Assembly (NCBI GenBank): GCA_003993805.1
Contig: RSEF01000004.1
Span: forward strand, 24,633,505 to 24,697,504
Source of the DNA: Himantopus leucocephalus
Taxonomy: Eukaryota > Chordata > Aves > Charadriiformes > Recurvirostridae
Direction: 5' to 3'
Length of the DNA: 64,000 nucleotides
The position numbers and the translations under genes were made by a program. This document shows, piece after piece, positions 1 to 13,000 of this stretch. Position 1 is the first letter of the stretch. Each line of letters opens with the position of its first letter. The notes beneath the pieces were generated by a model. That model searched no databases. It was not told the origin of the DNA and worked only from the letters and a program-made list of their open reading frames with translations.

Positions 1-1926
1 CCAAAGACTTTCCAAGATTAAAATCCTTTTTTAAAGCATGTATATATGTGCTTTGGCTCTGCAGGCATGATTGGGGTGTTCACGTTCATGTCCTGTGTGA
101 GCTTTAACTTATTTTACCTAATGTTGGGTTCATCTCCGTGTTGTGGTTTGCAAATTTGATTCTAAAGACTGTAAAGATACTGCAAGAAGTGGCAAAGGGT
201 GGTAGAGAGATGAGACAGAAAAATATCGCAATGGGAATGCACGCACTGTGACTAATTGGTCTCATGTGTGAACTCTCTAAGGAGTCCCTGTAATTATACC
301 AGAGATGAATCTTTGTATCTCCCTGAAGGGCTTCCCAGATTTCCCGTGAGGGAGTCAGCAGCCCACTGGCTTTTTGTCACATGTTCTGTCTCTGCAAAAG
401 TAACTTTGCATTACTATGCAGATAAGCATGTATTATAAAGTGAATCCTAAATATTCGGAAATTACGAAGAGCTCAGGGCCAAGCTATCAGTGCTGATATG
501 TGTAAAAGGTTAGTTTAAGAGTACTGGTCCAACCGGCAGGCATTTCTGAAGAACTAGGTAGTGCAATATATATTGTTATATAACTTTAGAGATAAAATGG
601 GTCTAAATCTGAAAAAGGACGGGGTTTGGGAAGAGCTTATTCAGCTTTTCCTGGAAGCCTGCATGAAATGGCAGCACAAGTGGTTTGCATCAAGAGAGAA
701 CTAGATGTAATTTAAAAATAAAAAGGAACAAATACATTAGTTTGATTTTTCTCTCAGCTCCGTATTGCTCTCTTGGGCAGTGCATTTCCCTTGTGCTGTT
801 CCACAAGGAATTGCAAACAGCAGAGGTCAGGATTTAAATTTGCCTAAATACTTTCAGAATGGCTTTCTATTTCAAAAAGGGTAAGTGTACCAGGATACAC
901 TTACTTATAAATGAATGTATGTTAGTCAGGTCTCCTGTTTCTTCTGTCTTGTTCCTTACACAGACAGTCTGCAATTCTAATAAAAAAGAAAATTATTATT
1001 TGCTCTTTAAATAGATTTTGTGACTGTTAAGGAAAAAAAGAAAGGTAGCGAGAGGTAATTAGATATTAAAAAATGCAGTAGCAGCATATTTGAAAAACAT
1101 GCCAAAATATATTAATGCAGTCTTTCCAACGTGTAAATATGCATGGAATAGCTACTGATTTATAAATGAAACTATCAAAAATATAGTGTAATGCTCACTG
1201 GCAATAGTTCCATCTCATTTAGCCAGGGGATGTATACGGTCATTAGCAATTAAATACAACTCCCTCAACATAATAATGAAACCCCGTTTGAAGGTATTGG
1301 CCAAGTGAAGTGAATGACCAAATCCAAAGTGTTCTTCATTATCATTCAACATGCTTCAGAACAGATATATTTCTGAAAAACTATTTCCTTTCACCCCCAA
1401 CCCTCCTAGCTGCTTAGGGAAACATATCACCTGAGCAGCACAATATCAGCATTATTGCAACACAGCACTTCAAAAAGGATGTCAAAGAAAAAAGAAATAC
1501 CCCCTGACGTCCACAAGAAAATATGGAAATATATAGAAAGAATGTAATAATGCACGATTTTCTATCATGCCAAAAAGGAAGTTAAGTAAGAATATCATGT
1601 GACTTTTAGCATGTGCATTCTGGATATAAACATGTAACATCTGCCAATTACCTTTGTCTCATGAAAGGGAATTCTTTCACCATTGTCAAAAAACAATCGT
1701 GTACTTCCCACCATCTTTGAAACATCCTATTTTCATTCTCTTCCTTTCTGTACCCCTCCTTCTCTGCCTTTCACTTCTCTGCAGCAGAAGAAAGAGCTAG
1801 GAAATAAATAATGTATGAGAAAAAAAAAAGAATTAGAGTTTATTTATAAGGAACAATAGTTTAATTCATGAATCACTCTTTAAAATGCCTGAGTCTTGCA
1901 GTTGGTGGTGAGGGTAAAATCTTATC
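1..1926. other. Unique AT-rich noncoding DNA
   Basis: No recognisable gene, RNA or interspersed repeat is seen. The longest open frame is 60 codons (256-438, plus) and resembles no family I know. The sequence is AT-rich with short A runs, typical of bird intergenic or intronic DNA. Confidence 0.6.
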
Positions 1927-3010
1927 AAGGTTAGGCATAGAGCCAACATAATAAAGGCTCTAGAAGTGAGCCATCAATAAAAGAGGATTTTGACACTCGG
2001 AGACCTGCTGGGCTTGCTTTTCTCCTTCGGGCAAGCTTTTTTTCCATTAGCCTGACTCTCCCAGGATCTCCAACCCCTATCAATCCCTGCTCCAGCTCTT
2101 CCCTCTGTGTGCTATCCACACGGAGGACATCCCGTTGATGCTACCCTCACTATGCCAGCCTGCCAAATATTAGCCAAGTGAGGCAGGCTGGCTCCTGTTC
2201 CTTTGTTGGTCACTTACATATAAGCAAGGAACAAGTGGATGCAAAAGATCTGTGTTTGGTGGACATGTTTTACAGGGCTGACATACTGTAATATTTCACG
2301 TAGCTCCTGTAAATTTCTTTCCGCCTTAATATCAGTATTCCGTTATCAAATATGAATCCTAAGTGGTTGCCATCCCCTATAGCGACAGAACCCCTTCCTC
2401 AATGGAAAGTGACCCTCTACACATCTGACCCACCTGGTGAGGCCATGCCAGCACCAGGTGCTAGCTCACACCCCAGCTTTCCTCTCCTCCCCCCAGCAAC
2501 AGCTCTCTATTTATACAAACCAACCAGGAATGGTGTCAAGAATCAATTAGAGGGGAACTTCTGAATGCAGAAAGTTACTTGTTGCCTAGCAGCAGCCCAG
2601 CAAGCCGGGCTTGACTTTGATTCATTTAACCCCAGACTAACCAGGGCTGTCAGATTATTTTCCCTCATCACCTTCCAATGCTGTCACAGCCAATCTAGAA
2701 GGATGAAATGGCTGAAGTCTTCCCTGCCACTTTCAGGCAGGTCCCCACCTCCATTTGGTTGACAAAAATGTGCAGTGGATAGAATTTGTGGTTCTTGGTT
2801 TCAAAGAAACCCTGCAGGAAGCTTTCCAGGAGATCGTGCCCCTGTCTTGGAAATAAGGAGCAGAAGCAAAACTCCCCTGACTTCCAGAGGCACTGGCCAG
2901 CCTGAGCAGCTCATGGCCATGGGCCAGGACGGACATGGCTGCAGGAGGACAGGCAGAGTCCCACCGAGGATCAGGAAACATTGAGTTATACCTCCGCTGA
3001 AAATTCACGT
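1927..3010. other. GC-raised noncoding segment with many short overlapping frames
   Basis: Base composition is visibly richer in G and C than the flanks, and several frames of 62-91 codons stay open on both strands (for example 1931-2119 minus, 2352-2564 plus, 2733-3008 minus). None shows a recognisable domain, and frames on opposite strands overlap, which fits composition better than coding. It could hold a regulatory element or an unrecognised noncoding exon; I cannot tell from sequence alone. Confidence 0.4.
2581..2593. promoter_or_regulatory. RFX X-box-like motif
   Basis: GTTGCCTAGCAGC resembles the RFX-factor X-box, an inverted repeat of GTTNCC-type half-sites. The left half matches well; the right half (GCAGC) deviates from GGNAAC. 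It lies in the GC-raised patch, next to a TTTGAT word and a TTTAAC word. A motif of this length can occur by chance, so this is only a candidate binding site. Confidence 0.2.
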
Positions 3011-3909
3011 CTCAGTCTCTGTTCTTCTTCCTTAATAATTAATTCAGCAGAGAGGAAAAGACTGTTCATTTGCATAACTAAATTTTTCAGTCACAGCAAT
3101 CAGCCTATTAATAGAAACCCATCTATTTGTCTGTCTATCAACTTACATAAACCACTGTGTTGTCTTATAAGACATGATATTTTGAAGGTCAGTAGCCCAT
3201 AAACGATGTATATAGAGGCAGAGAAGTGGCTTGATCCTCTAGTTCAGAATACACTAAACCATACTTTATAAATAATATAAATCAGTCACAGAGATTAAGT
3301 CTGTGCTTTACTTTTCAGCACTACATGAGAGTTTCTAGGAAGACAGTATATGTTCACAATAAAATCAATATCAAATGGGAAAAAAATGACAAAGAAATTT
3401 TTAAAAGCTGCTGTATTATGACTGTATAGTGAAATCAGTGCTGTTTAATCAAATTACTAGGCTGCCATGCCAGAACTTTCATACTAACCAATGCAATGCC
3501 AAAAAGACCAGGTATACCACTTCTGTTCACAAGTTGTCTGAAAATGAACAACATATATTTAATGCCCTGTCATCTTCACCCCTTATTAAGGCTTCAAACA
3601 GAAATGTTTCCATTATGGCTCCATTTTCAATTAGCGTTTTTAGTAGTCTGCCAAAACATCCATGCTTATTATTTGCTTAAAGATGATTTCTGACAGGGAA
3701 AAAAGTCTGAGCATTGCTTGTTCAGATGTTTGAAGCAATTTCAATACTCTACAAATTACATTTTTTCTCATTACGAGTTTGGTTACTACCTTCCACCAGA
3801 TGACACCAGTGTCTCTTTCTTCATATTCATCTCTAACAATACTATTTAGATGCAGCTCTGTGTGTAAGAAATCGGGTCCTAACTAAATTAAGAGTATTTG
3901 GTTCAAATA
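3011..3909. other. Unique AT-rich noncoding DNA
   Basis: No gene or repeat recognised. Two overlapping plus-strand frames (3429-3680, opening at GTG, and 3496-3693) are short and look like chance. Confidence 0.55.
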
Positions 3910-4214
3910 AATCATAGGATCAGAGAGTCATACAATGAATCATAGCATAGTTTGGGTTGGAAAGGACCTTTAAAAGTCATCTAGTCCAACCCCCCTGCAA
4001 TGAGCAGGGACATCTTCAACTAGATCAGGTTGCTCAAAGCCCCATCCAACCTGACCCGGAAGGTTTCCAGGGATGGGGCATCTACCACCTCTCTGGGCAA
4101 CTTGTTTCAGTGTTGCACCACCCTCATTGTAAAAAATTTCTTCCTTATATCTAGTCTAAATCTTCCCTCTTTTTTTAAAGCCATGTGTCCTATCACAACA
4201 GGCCCTGAAAATAA
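3910..4214 (-). mobile_element. CR1 LINE, 3' end fragment
   Basis: This is the reverse complement of a CR1 retrotransposon 3' end. Reading the plus strand, 3910-3950 is a decayed run of the CATAGAAT octamer that terminates CR1. The conserved block TTTGGGTTGGAAAGGACC follows, and then the 3' untranslated region and the tail of ORF2 up to about 4214. The copy is 5'-truncated, as most CR1 copies are, and carries many point changes, so it is moderately old. CR1 is a non-LTR retrotransposon mobilised by its own reverse transcriptase; this copy has no such capacity. Confidence 0.93.
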
Positions 4215-5820
4215 TAAATAACAAGTTAAACTGAAGAGGTGTCACTCCCCATAGAGAAGCACTTCCAAAAGCTACTCTGGCCTCTCCGCAGAAGAGCAAG
4301 CCAGGTGAAACCGGCCTGTTTCCTCATGCCTGCACACCACAACCTGCCTCCTCCTCCCTCAAAAGCCCAGAGCCAAGGATTTACTTGGGGCTTTGCTATG
4401 TTCAGTCTGGCTTACGCACAAGGTGACAGACAACAGTAAAACTAACAGGATATATATAGGAAGACAGGCCAAAGCCCAAGAGTTAAAGTCTGAAATGTGT
4501 CGGGAACACAGCCCTGCCTCAGGGAACTTTTTAGGGGAAATAAACACAATGCAAAAGCGATTGAAAAGAATGACTACTGAAAATGCCCTGAAGGCCCCTA
4601 ATGTGAATTTAAATTAATAAAGTCTGAAAAGCCTTTATATAAAAAGCTTGATAAGATGACTGCCACTATTTAGGACTATTTCTCTAGAAAAGAAAAATCA
4701 ATTCACTGTTCCATGATAGCAGGCTGAAGTCACACAGAGGTAACAGAATGTAAGAAATTCAAAAGAAACGTCTTTGAAAATTCCAATTCTATTGGGTCCA
4801 GGCATCAGAAGACTTATTTAAATGTTTGGACATAGAAGCTTCAAATGGCCTTTTAAAATCTGTATTATCACATTGATCAATCCAATTTCCCACCAATGTG
4901 TATAACTTTCAGCAGTAAGACAGAGACCATTGATGCTGTCATCTTTTGCTTTTGGTAATGAGGAATGAAACTCTGCAGCCAGAACACATTTTCTTGAGTG
5001 AAAATGATGACACAATTCAGACACAGCAGAGTCTAGTGGTTAGTGAAAAGATTAAAGATAAGAAGTCAAGACTATTGAAGTGATCTAACTTGTCATACAC
5101 ATAATTCATATCTATACCAATTGGAATGACAAAACAAAATGTTTTAACAATCCAGGAACATATTGATTATACAGAGCTCTGCCTGCCCTTTAACACTTCA
5201 AGAGGACAACTGTCTTGATGAATTGTGATCGTGCGTTGCTCAGGCCAAGACTCTGAGCAACCCAGTACTGCTGGAACTGGAGCAGCACTGTGTGAACATC
5301 CAGCAGCACACCGCTGTACCAGCAGAAACCTGAGTACTGTCAGGCTTCAGGTTTTTCACTGGGGAGTTTCTGAAAACCAGCGGTGATTAAATAGGAATAT
5401 GACCCTCCCTGCTTTTCTTCCCCAGGTACAGAATGAGAACAGTAACTCATAACAGTTTCACAGGAGTGTTATCTGCATTAGCAATAGGGATGTTTTCAGA
5501 CATTAATGTAGTGAAACTGTAGCAATAACTAAAAGAAATCTCTTTCTGTTTAGCCTTTTTAAAAAACTTTTAGAGATTAATTTAAATAGTGAAGTCAACT
5601 TAATTTCTAGCTGTTAACACATGGAAACACGTCACTCCTGTTGTTTGCCCATATAACAGTGAGGTAAGAGACCCAAATTGTTTCCAATTTTGCCATAGAC
5701 TTGGTGACTCAAGGCATTTCATTTTTCACATCTTTGTTGTCCTCCCTGCCTCACCCCCACCCCCCCAAAATGGGATAATGGTGCTTATGAGAATGTGGTT
5801 GTGAAGCTTTATTCATATGT
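4215..5820. other. Unique noncoding DNA
   Basis: No recognised gene or repeat. Open frames of 62-74 codons occur on both strands (4359-4547 minus, 4393-4617 plus, 4818-5024 minus) without family resemblance. A short C-rich run (about 5755-5766) is the only low-complexity feature. Confidence 0.55.
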
Positions 5821-5921
5821 GGTTTAATGGTGGACTTGGCAGTGCTAGGTTAACAGTTAGGCTTGATGATCTTAGAGGTCTTTTTCAATTTAAACAATTC
5901 TGTGATTCTATGATTCTATGA
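5821..5921 (+). mobile_element. CR1 LINE, short 3' tail fragment
   Basis: About 100 bases match the last part of a CR1 subfamily, with words such as GGTGGACTTGGCAGTGCT and CTTGATGATCTTAGAGGTC. The fragment ends in three octamers at 5897-5920 (ATTCTGTG, ATTCTATG, ATTCTATG), the CR1 3' terminal signature. It is severely 5'-truncated, in the opposite orientation to the copy at 3.9-4.2 kb, and of a different subfamily. Confidence 0.93.
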
Positions 5922-8900
5922 TCAATATCTCCATGTAGCTTGAAAACCTGGAAGTATTATGTAAAATGCAAAGTGCTACTTAATCCCACTTCATTCTTCA
6001 GCCTGCTGCCACAACTTCCACCAGCAGTATTGAAAAAAGCTCTCCGTGCTTTAGTGCACCAATGTGCTTATTGAATAAGCCACCCAGACTTTTTCCCCAC
6101 CCCAGCAGTGATTCTCTCATCCTCCATCCATATTTTTCCCTAGATTTGTTTTGCATAATTTTCCTCACAGATATATTTTTTGCTTTTAAGGCCCTCTCTA
6201 TATTTCAGAGATATTTTAAAACCACTGCCCCAAGGAGGCATTTTTCATAAGAAATTCTTATTTTTTAATTTAAAAAAGCAAATCAGTTCCATATGTTGCT
6301 AGGTTCCTAACTAGGTTGTATATTTGACTTTAAAAGGTATTGTTTGATGAGTTTATTCTTGATGATAGTGAAACACAGGTGGTTTTAGTGTAATACGAGA
6401 AAGAATTAATTTGCTTTTTAAGAGTTAGTGGTTTTAGTAGCAACTATTAAAGCAGTAAAACCTGTACTGCCAATCAAAAAATGTTGCATAAGTTAGATAC
6501 TTTATTTCACTCTTTCCCACTGGGATGGCAATGTTACCTAACTATTATAGGAGATTTTATGAGATGTAATTTTTTAAAAAATTAGGCATAATAAGTCAAT
6601 TTTGCAAGTTAGATTGCCAGTAGAGATAAGAGCAAAAAGCCAGCAATAAACTTAGGTGTTGATATTCATTTTCATGTCTTTGCAAAATCTTTCCTACAGA
6701 TTTATATCTACAGCACACAATTTTGCCTCATCAATACATTTTTGATCTGAATGTGTGGAATTACACCCACTCTTTCTGAGTCATCTTTAAATCTAAACGG
6801 TATTAATTTCAGCCAACTTGAGGAGGACTTGTGCTTACTAATGAAGCCCATATGCTGGCACTAAGTAACAAGTTAGCAAGAAACTTCATTCATTTCAAAA
6901 GTCTGGTATGCATTTCCTGCATATTCAGTTAGTAAGAAAATCTTCAATTAGCACTAGAGGGCATTGGACAAGAAAATAGAGAGTTAGTGTGCACTGAAAT
7001 GCAAAAGCTTTTAGCAGTGAAAAGGAACAATTTCATGCCAGCCTGCAACAACAACAAGCTTTTTTTTTTTTTTTCCACTGTTAGAGGTTTACATTTTAAG
7101 TGAAGGCCTGAAACGTTAGCAGCAGGGTTAGATTATTTGCTTTCACAAATGGGTCTACCTGTAGCACTGATCATCATCTCACTAGTAACAAGAATATTCG
7201 TATTTTACATTTCCATGTCATTTTTCTTCCCAAAACACTTCCCAGGCTGCACACATTTTAGATCTGGAGTCAAACACCAAAGACCTTCCTTTTAAAAAAG
7301 AAATAAATTGAAGCTTCTGATGAAATCAATGATCAGTGTATTAATTTTCTCTTTAGTCAAAAGTCTGCTGACTTCTCAACAGAACTTGCAAAATATACAT
7401 ATTCTGGCCTTTATGCATAATTTAGCCCATGAAGAAAGAAAAGAATTGAACAGAATAAAGTTTACAGAAGCAAGATCAGCTGGGTATGCTCTGTAAAGAA
7501 GCTCCCACATTAAGTTAGCTTAGATGTATATTTGTCCTAATTCACTTGCTGAGGTTAGGATGAACCTCATGAGATTTGTGGTTAAAGTTTGGAGGAGTTG
7601 CCTGAACAAGGCACTAACTTTTGTACCTTAAATATAGTACCTGACAACCACGTAGGATTGTGACCTGAGGGTGTGCAGAGGCTAAGGGCAGGTTTTTTGA
7701 AGGGCTGAGCTGTATGGATATTTATCCATTTTGTAACCAGAAAGTCGGTGCATTGATACTAAAAGCCTTGGTTCTGCAGGAAAAAAGCTGGCCCTGCTTC
7801 TACTGACTTCATCATCAGTTGCAAGTCCTCAGCACTTTACAGAAGTGACCCACCAACTGGATGGACGGCAGGAAAATGTAACAAATGCATCAAAAGCAGA
7901 AAAAACAAATGGGAAAATAGCTTGAAATATATTATGATCGATACAGGTTTTAATATATGCATAATGTTGACACACTCAGCTGAGTGGGTTTTTTCCGTAT
8001 TTGTCTTATTTGTACTACAGTTTCATAGTACCACGTCGCTCGTAACGTGTACAGCAAGAAATGGTAGGAAAAAATGTTTAAAAAAAATGTCAAGTCTCAA
8101 ACTAAGTCCTTAGTTCTTATAATTTATCTTCATATCCTCTAGAGGTTGTGTCTACAGCCATGTCTTCACGTTTTTTAACCACGACACAGAACTTGATAAG
8201 GATCTTTGCGAAACCAAAGTTAGAATTATAACTGATGTTTCCCTTTATATACTGGGTAGGTGAAATGTTTTTTAAAGTAAAATATAGTTGGTTAAAGTCA
8301 AATAAGGATGCTTTTGAGAATTTTGAGTTAATTTCATTTGGTTTGGATGGGAGTCTTACCTGGCTGATTCAGTGACATGAATGAAATTTTATTTCAGAGC
8401 TACAGCTGAACTAAAAAGGTTTCCAGGAGAGTTAGTGACTCACAGGATGCAGCTACAATAAATTATTTAGTTTAACACCCAAGACAAAGCTTTAAAAAAA
8501 TTAATTTCCATTTGGCCATGATATATCCTGTTAGTAGGTTACAAAGTATGCAAGTGGGAAGCAAGTTATCCATTAGAGGATTATTGAATCGTATGGTAAT
8601 AATGGGTAACAGTACTTAAGTGGTAATAACATTTGCAAACCACTCACATATTTTTACTTTCCATTATAACACTTATATACAGTAAATGTGGGTCGAATAC
8701 CATTCCCACCTTATAGGATGGAAGAGCAAGAAAGACTCCTGTGGTTTGTCAAGCAGTTAAACTGCATTTAAAGTTCGGTCTCACATATTCTAGCCATATG
8801 GACTTGCACTGTGACATGAAAAGTTAAATGTCTTTTAACAAGTCCACTGATGGGTTTCTTTGGAGAAAATAAGACAGAAATTTTCATACAATATAAACCT

Positions 8901-9984
8901 ATGTATTTGTCACTGCCTAGCTAGCTCCATCTACATGAGGTGCAACAAACTTTTATTTTAACAAGTTATGACTTTTGATATTAAGAGCATCTGGAGTTCT
9001 CTTCTTGTTTACGTTCTTAAAAGGTAAGCTCATCAGATACAGCCCTTTGTATTTGGACATGAATTATTTCTTTGTGGCACCCTCAGGAACAGATAGGGGG
9101 TATCTTCTGACCATTCCCATTCAGGCAAAACTTTCACTGTGTGTATTTTCAGAAAGTATGTGGGAATCGTAAAGTTTAGGAAAGGTGACATTTGTTAATT
9201 TTTAAACTGTTCAATATTATTTAATGAAAGTAGTCAGTATGCTTTAACAGGCTTTGAGTGAGTTCCATATCCAAGTAAAGAAGAAAATGTATTTTTATTT
9301 CACAGTTTGATGCAAATAACCAATTTCCAAGAAGCTATGAAAGATCAATTACTGGGAAGACCTTACACTGAAATTTAAAATAAACGTTATACTAGCATCA
9401 AAAATAGCATAGCTGGGCTAACCAATGACTTTTTTCTCTAATGAATAGTGAAAAAATTCAGACGTCAAAATAAAGTTAAATTAATCTTACAAATAAAACA
9501 TAGACTTTATTGCTCTTGTCCAGTCACTCAATTTCAAGAATGAATAAGGAAGGAAGAGATTGGAAAGTTGTGTAGCAATGTTTCTAATTGATGCTTGCAG
9601 ATTCAAGTCATTCACTTTATACTGGTGTGCCTATTGTTGTAAGCCTGTATGATTTAAACAAACTGCCTGCAATATATGGAGATTGGTTAAAAATTAGAAA
9701 TAGCATATTGACCCAGACTGAAATAACTGTGGGTCATTAGTGAAAGAGTTTGTTTGCACGGTTAAAAAAAAAGCAAATATTTGGTAAAGCAAGTAAGTAA
9801 ATTATCTGAGGTTTCTCTTACATGTACAAAGTTGGTACTTCATTCACCCCTTAGGGGGTACTTTTCCTGGCACACAGAAAGTGAGCCCTGATATAGACAC
9901 AACCCAGATCTCTCTCTTGAGACAAACAGTTTCACTATGTGTACTGGAAAAGCACTTACATAAATATCACAACCATACAAATAC
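5922..9984. other. Unique AT-rich noncoding DNA
   Basis: No gene, RNA or clear transposon is seen across about 4 kb. It contains a 15-base T run at 7060-7074. Frames of 62-65 codons (6062-6250, 7308-7496, 7922-8113, 8975-9172, all plus) are within chance expectation. 7790-7820 has words reminiscent of old archosaur palindromic elements, too weak to call. Confidence 0.55.
7060..7074. repeat. Poly(T) run
   Basis: Fifteen consecutive T residues directly follow a short CAA-type repeat. No retrocopy is recognisable on the side expected for a poly(A) tail read on the minus strand. Confidence 0.9.
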
Positions 9985-10000
9985 AAATAATAATAATATT
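9985..10000. repeat. Short AAT microsatellite
   Basis: Four to five imperfect AAT units form a minor trinucleotide repeat in AT-rich DNA. Confidence 0.7.
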
Positions 10001-13000
10001 GCTAATGTGCATCATAATCTTGAAAGAGGTTATTAACATCAAAGGCCTGAACTGGGCAGAAGTCCTCCTTTTCTGTGCAATCTTCTGTATATCTTGAATT
10101 CTTCTGCTCCCATCTACTGACAGCTTTTATAGGTAACAGAGGGCAAAGACACCTTCCCCTTCTTACAGTAACTCATTAGTTAAACTTTTTACCTCCAAAG
10201 CCCCTGTTCTACCCTTTGCTTTTTCTGAGAAGATCATACATCTGCACTACACCACCAGAGCGACAGTGCCTATGTGTCCAAAGTGCCTTGGCCTTGGAGG
10301 GCACTCAGGAGGCTGGTGAGGAAGAGCAGTAAGAACATCTATCCTGTTTGAGCTTTCTTAGAGCAGGAGAGTGTCAGTGAGATATTGACACAAAAGGTTT
10401 CACATGTGGACACAGCTACAGGAAAAAACATCTCACAGATTATTCTGCCTTGAGTAGACCCACATGTGTATGATCATAGGTAATGCACTCTACTGCCTGG
10501 ACCTCTGATTCAGCATTTCCAGACAAATACTTATTCTGGCACTTCGATGTGACTAAAACCTGCCTAGCAGATTAGCATTAAAACTTGAGGTCTTACCATC
10601 CAACTGTAATGTTCTTGGATGACTAACAATTGCATTCAGGAGAACCCGTACTTTTCCCTCAGCAGCCACTCCAACCTGTGACACCTCAGGCACATCCTGA
10701 AGCTGCTCTTGCTTGACATGTTATTTCTTCTGGCCGTGAGTATTGCTCAGAACCAGACAAATGGACAAGAAAAACTGCACAAAACAGACTTTAGCTACAA
10801 ATAGGCATACATCCTTCTGGCTCGACATTCCTCCCTGTACTCATTGCACTGGTATAGTCAGCTTGTCTCACATACAGCTCTCACTCTTAATGCCTGCAGA
10901 ACATCCCTGTGTAGGTGGTTTATGGGTGACCCAGTACACCTTAAATGAAGAGTCTGGAGAACTTGGAGGCCACCAGAGATCCAATCAGTGGTTCTCCCTC
11001 CAACCTCCTACCACATTCTTGTGCTATAAGTCCTGAGGAGCAATGGTGTGAGGCAGGCAAGTCCCTAAAACCCGGGCCACGTGTGGCCATGGGCTGTGTG
11101 TAGTACACACACATGTATACACACAAGCTGTGCACACTTCAGTTGTTAGTGCCTGGAAGGAAGTACTGGAAGGACCTTGCTGAGATAGCCCTAATAGCCA
11201 TGATGACCCATGGGGAAGGGATCAAGCTGTTACCATCTGTGGGAGGAGGAACGTGGAGATATAATGAATTTGATTATACAGCTGCTTGAAGGGTAGATGC
11301 CAAAGGGCCCTCAAAGGCTCTATCCCTCAGCAAGGGCCACTTCATCTCCACTAAAGCATCCTCACAGAGCAAACTGAGTGGAAAGAATTTCCTCTAACAG
11401 AGCAGCTTTCAAAAACCCCAAGACAAATAGACAAGATAGAAAAAACTCCCTGATCAGTTTATTTTGCTGATCTTCCTCTGAGGATACCTTTGCTCATTTT
11501 TACTTACATGGGACAAATATCTTTGTATATTAGACAAGGCAGGTATAAAAACACATGTATTATTTATACATAAACCTTCTTTACTGACACCTCTGCTTTA
11601 TGCAGCTTTTTTGTTTCCCTGGCATTTTCCTTAAGTTCTTTTTTTTCTTTATTTTGTCTTTAGTAGAAAAACCAATACTATGCTTACTGCATTTTAATCT
11701 GTATTGGATTTGCATATGACATTTTGCTATGTTAGGGAAAGCAGGTAAAAAACCTACTTGGCAATTTAGAGTTTAAATAAACATATAAATAAAAGCACTA
11801 AAATGCAAATGCAAATTGCCAACAGATCCAAACATCTTTGATGCTAGACTGTCTTTGAGGGAAACATATGTGATGATACAAATACAAATTATGTGCTAGC
11901 ATAACTGAAGGTTTTGTATAGGAGAACTCAACAATGTGCAGATTTACTAGCCACACATCTGTTTTCAGCTGGCTCTCCCCGTAGTACACTCCTAACACAG
12001 CTAAATATGTGTATCGCAGGCAGCCTGCCCTCCTTGTTTTTTGTATGTATATTGTCTACAAGTCTTTGCCTCCCAGTCCTCTGGGCCTAAGTTCTTAATA
12101 CTGTATTCAATCAGGCATCAATTATCAGGGTTTGTTTTTTTCACATTGCCAAAACCCACTCAATACAGCGTCAATAAGAGATTTTGCTTGGGTGAGAAAT
12201 GATAAGTCTGTATGTTCAATCTCACGTGTCTTGTGAGATGAGTCCCCTTAACTTAGATATAAAATGAACTAAGCCCAAATTTCTTTCCTAAGACTAATTT
12301 TGAATTTAGTCAAAACAGCCTTTGACATCAATAAACAATTATGTCCATAGAATGTGAAAGCGAAATGTGTGCAATAAATTAAAAGGGAATTTAATGAATT
12401 CACAAAGTATTAATTTAATTGGCTGAGAAGATGTTACAGAAAGAAGGTAAAAGTCAGTCTCTTTAATTTATGATACTTAAGCAAAAGCCCCTGCACAGAG
12501 CCTTGAGACATGTCCTAAAGTTCAAAATCAGGCGCTCAGACTGGTTTTTGGAATAAATTTTCAATCTGTGGCTTTCAGTATGCTTTGCACTTAGTTTAAA
12601 TTCAGAGTTTGTTTACTCATATCAAAACTGACTCTTATGCTGGAGCATAAGGAAATAGCTAAAACCAAAGCCATGTGGCTTTCATGAAAAATACCATTTT
12701 GGCCATGATTTTCCTACACTACTGAGAATCGGGAGCAATTGTTGGTATGGAATTTTATATTTTCTTTTCTGAATTTGGAAATAAGTTAGAGGCTAGTACA
12801 AATGACAAATTACTGTCATAAGCTACTAAAAAGGAATATTGCTGTGTGTGCACCCAACTACATACTACAATAGCTTAAGTTTTCATTGTTGCTTTCATAT
12901 TCAAACCCCAGAAGAGTACTTTGCATCAGTACTTGTACCTTCAGACAGTGAAAGGTCACAGAAGCCTCAAGCTGAATGAAAAGTGGCTGAAGAAATATGC

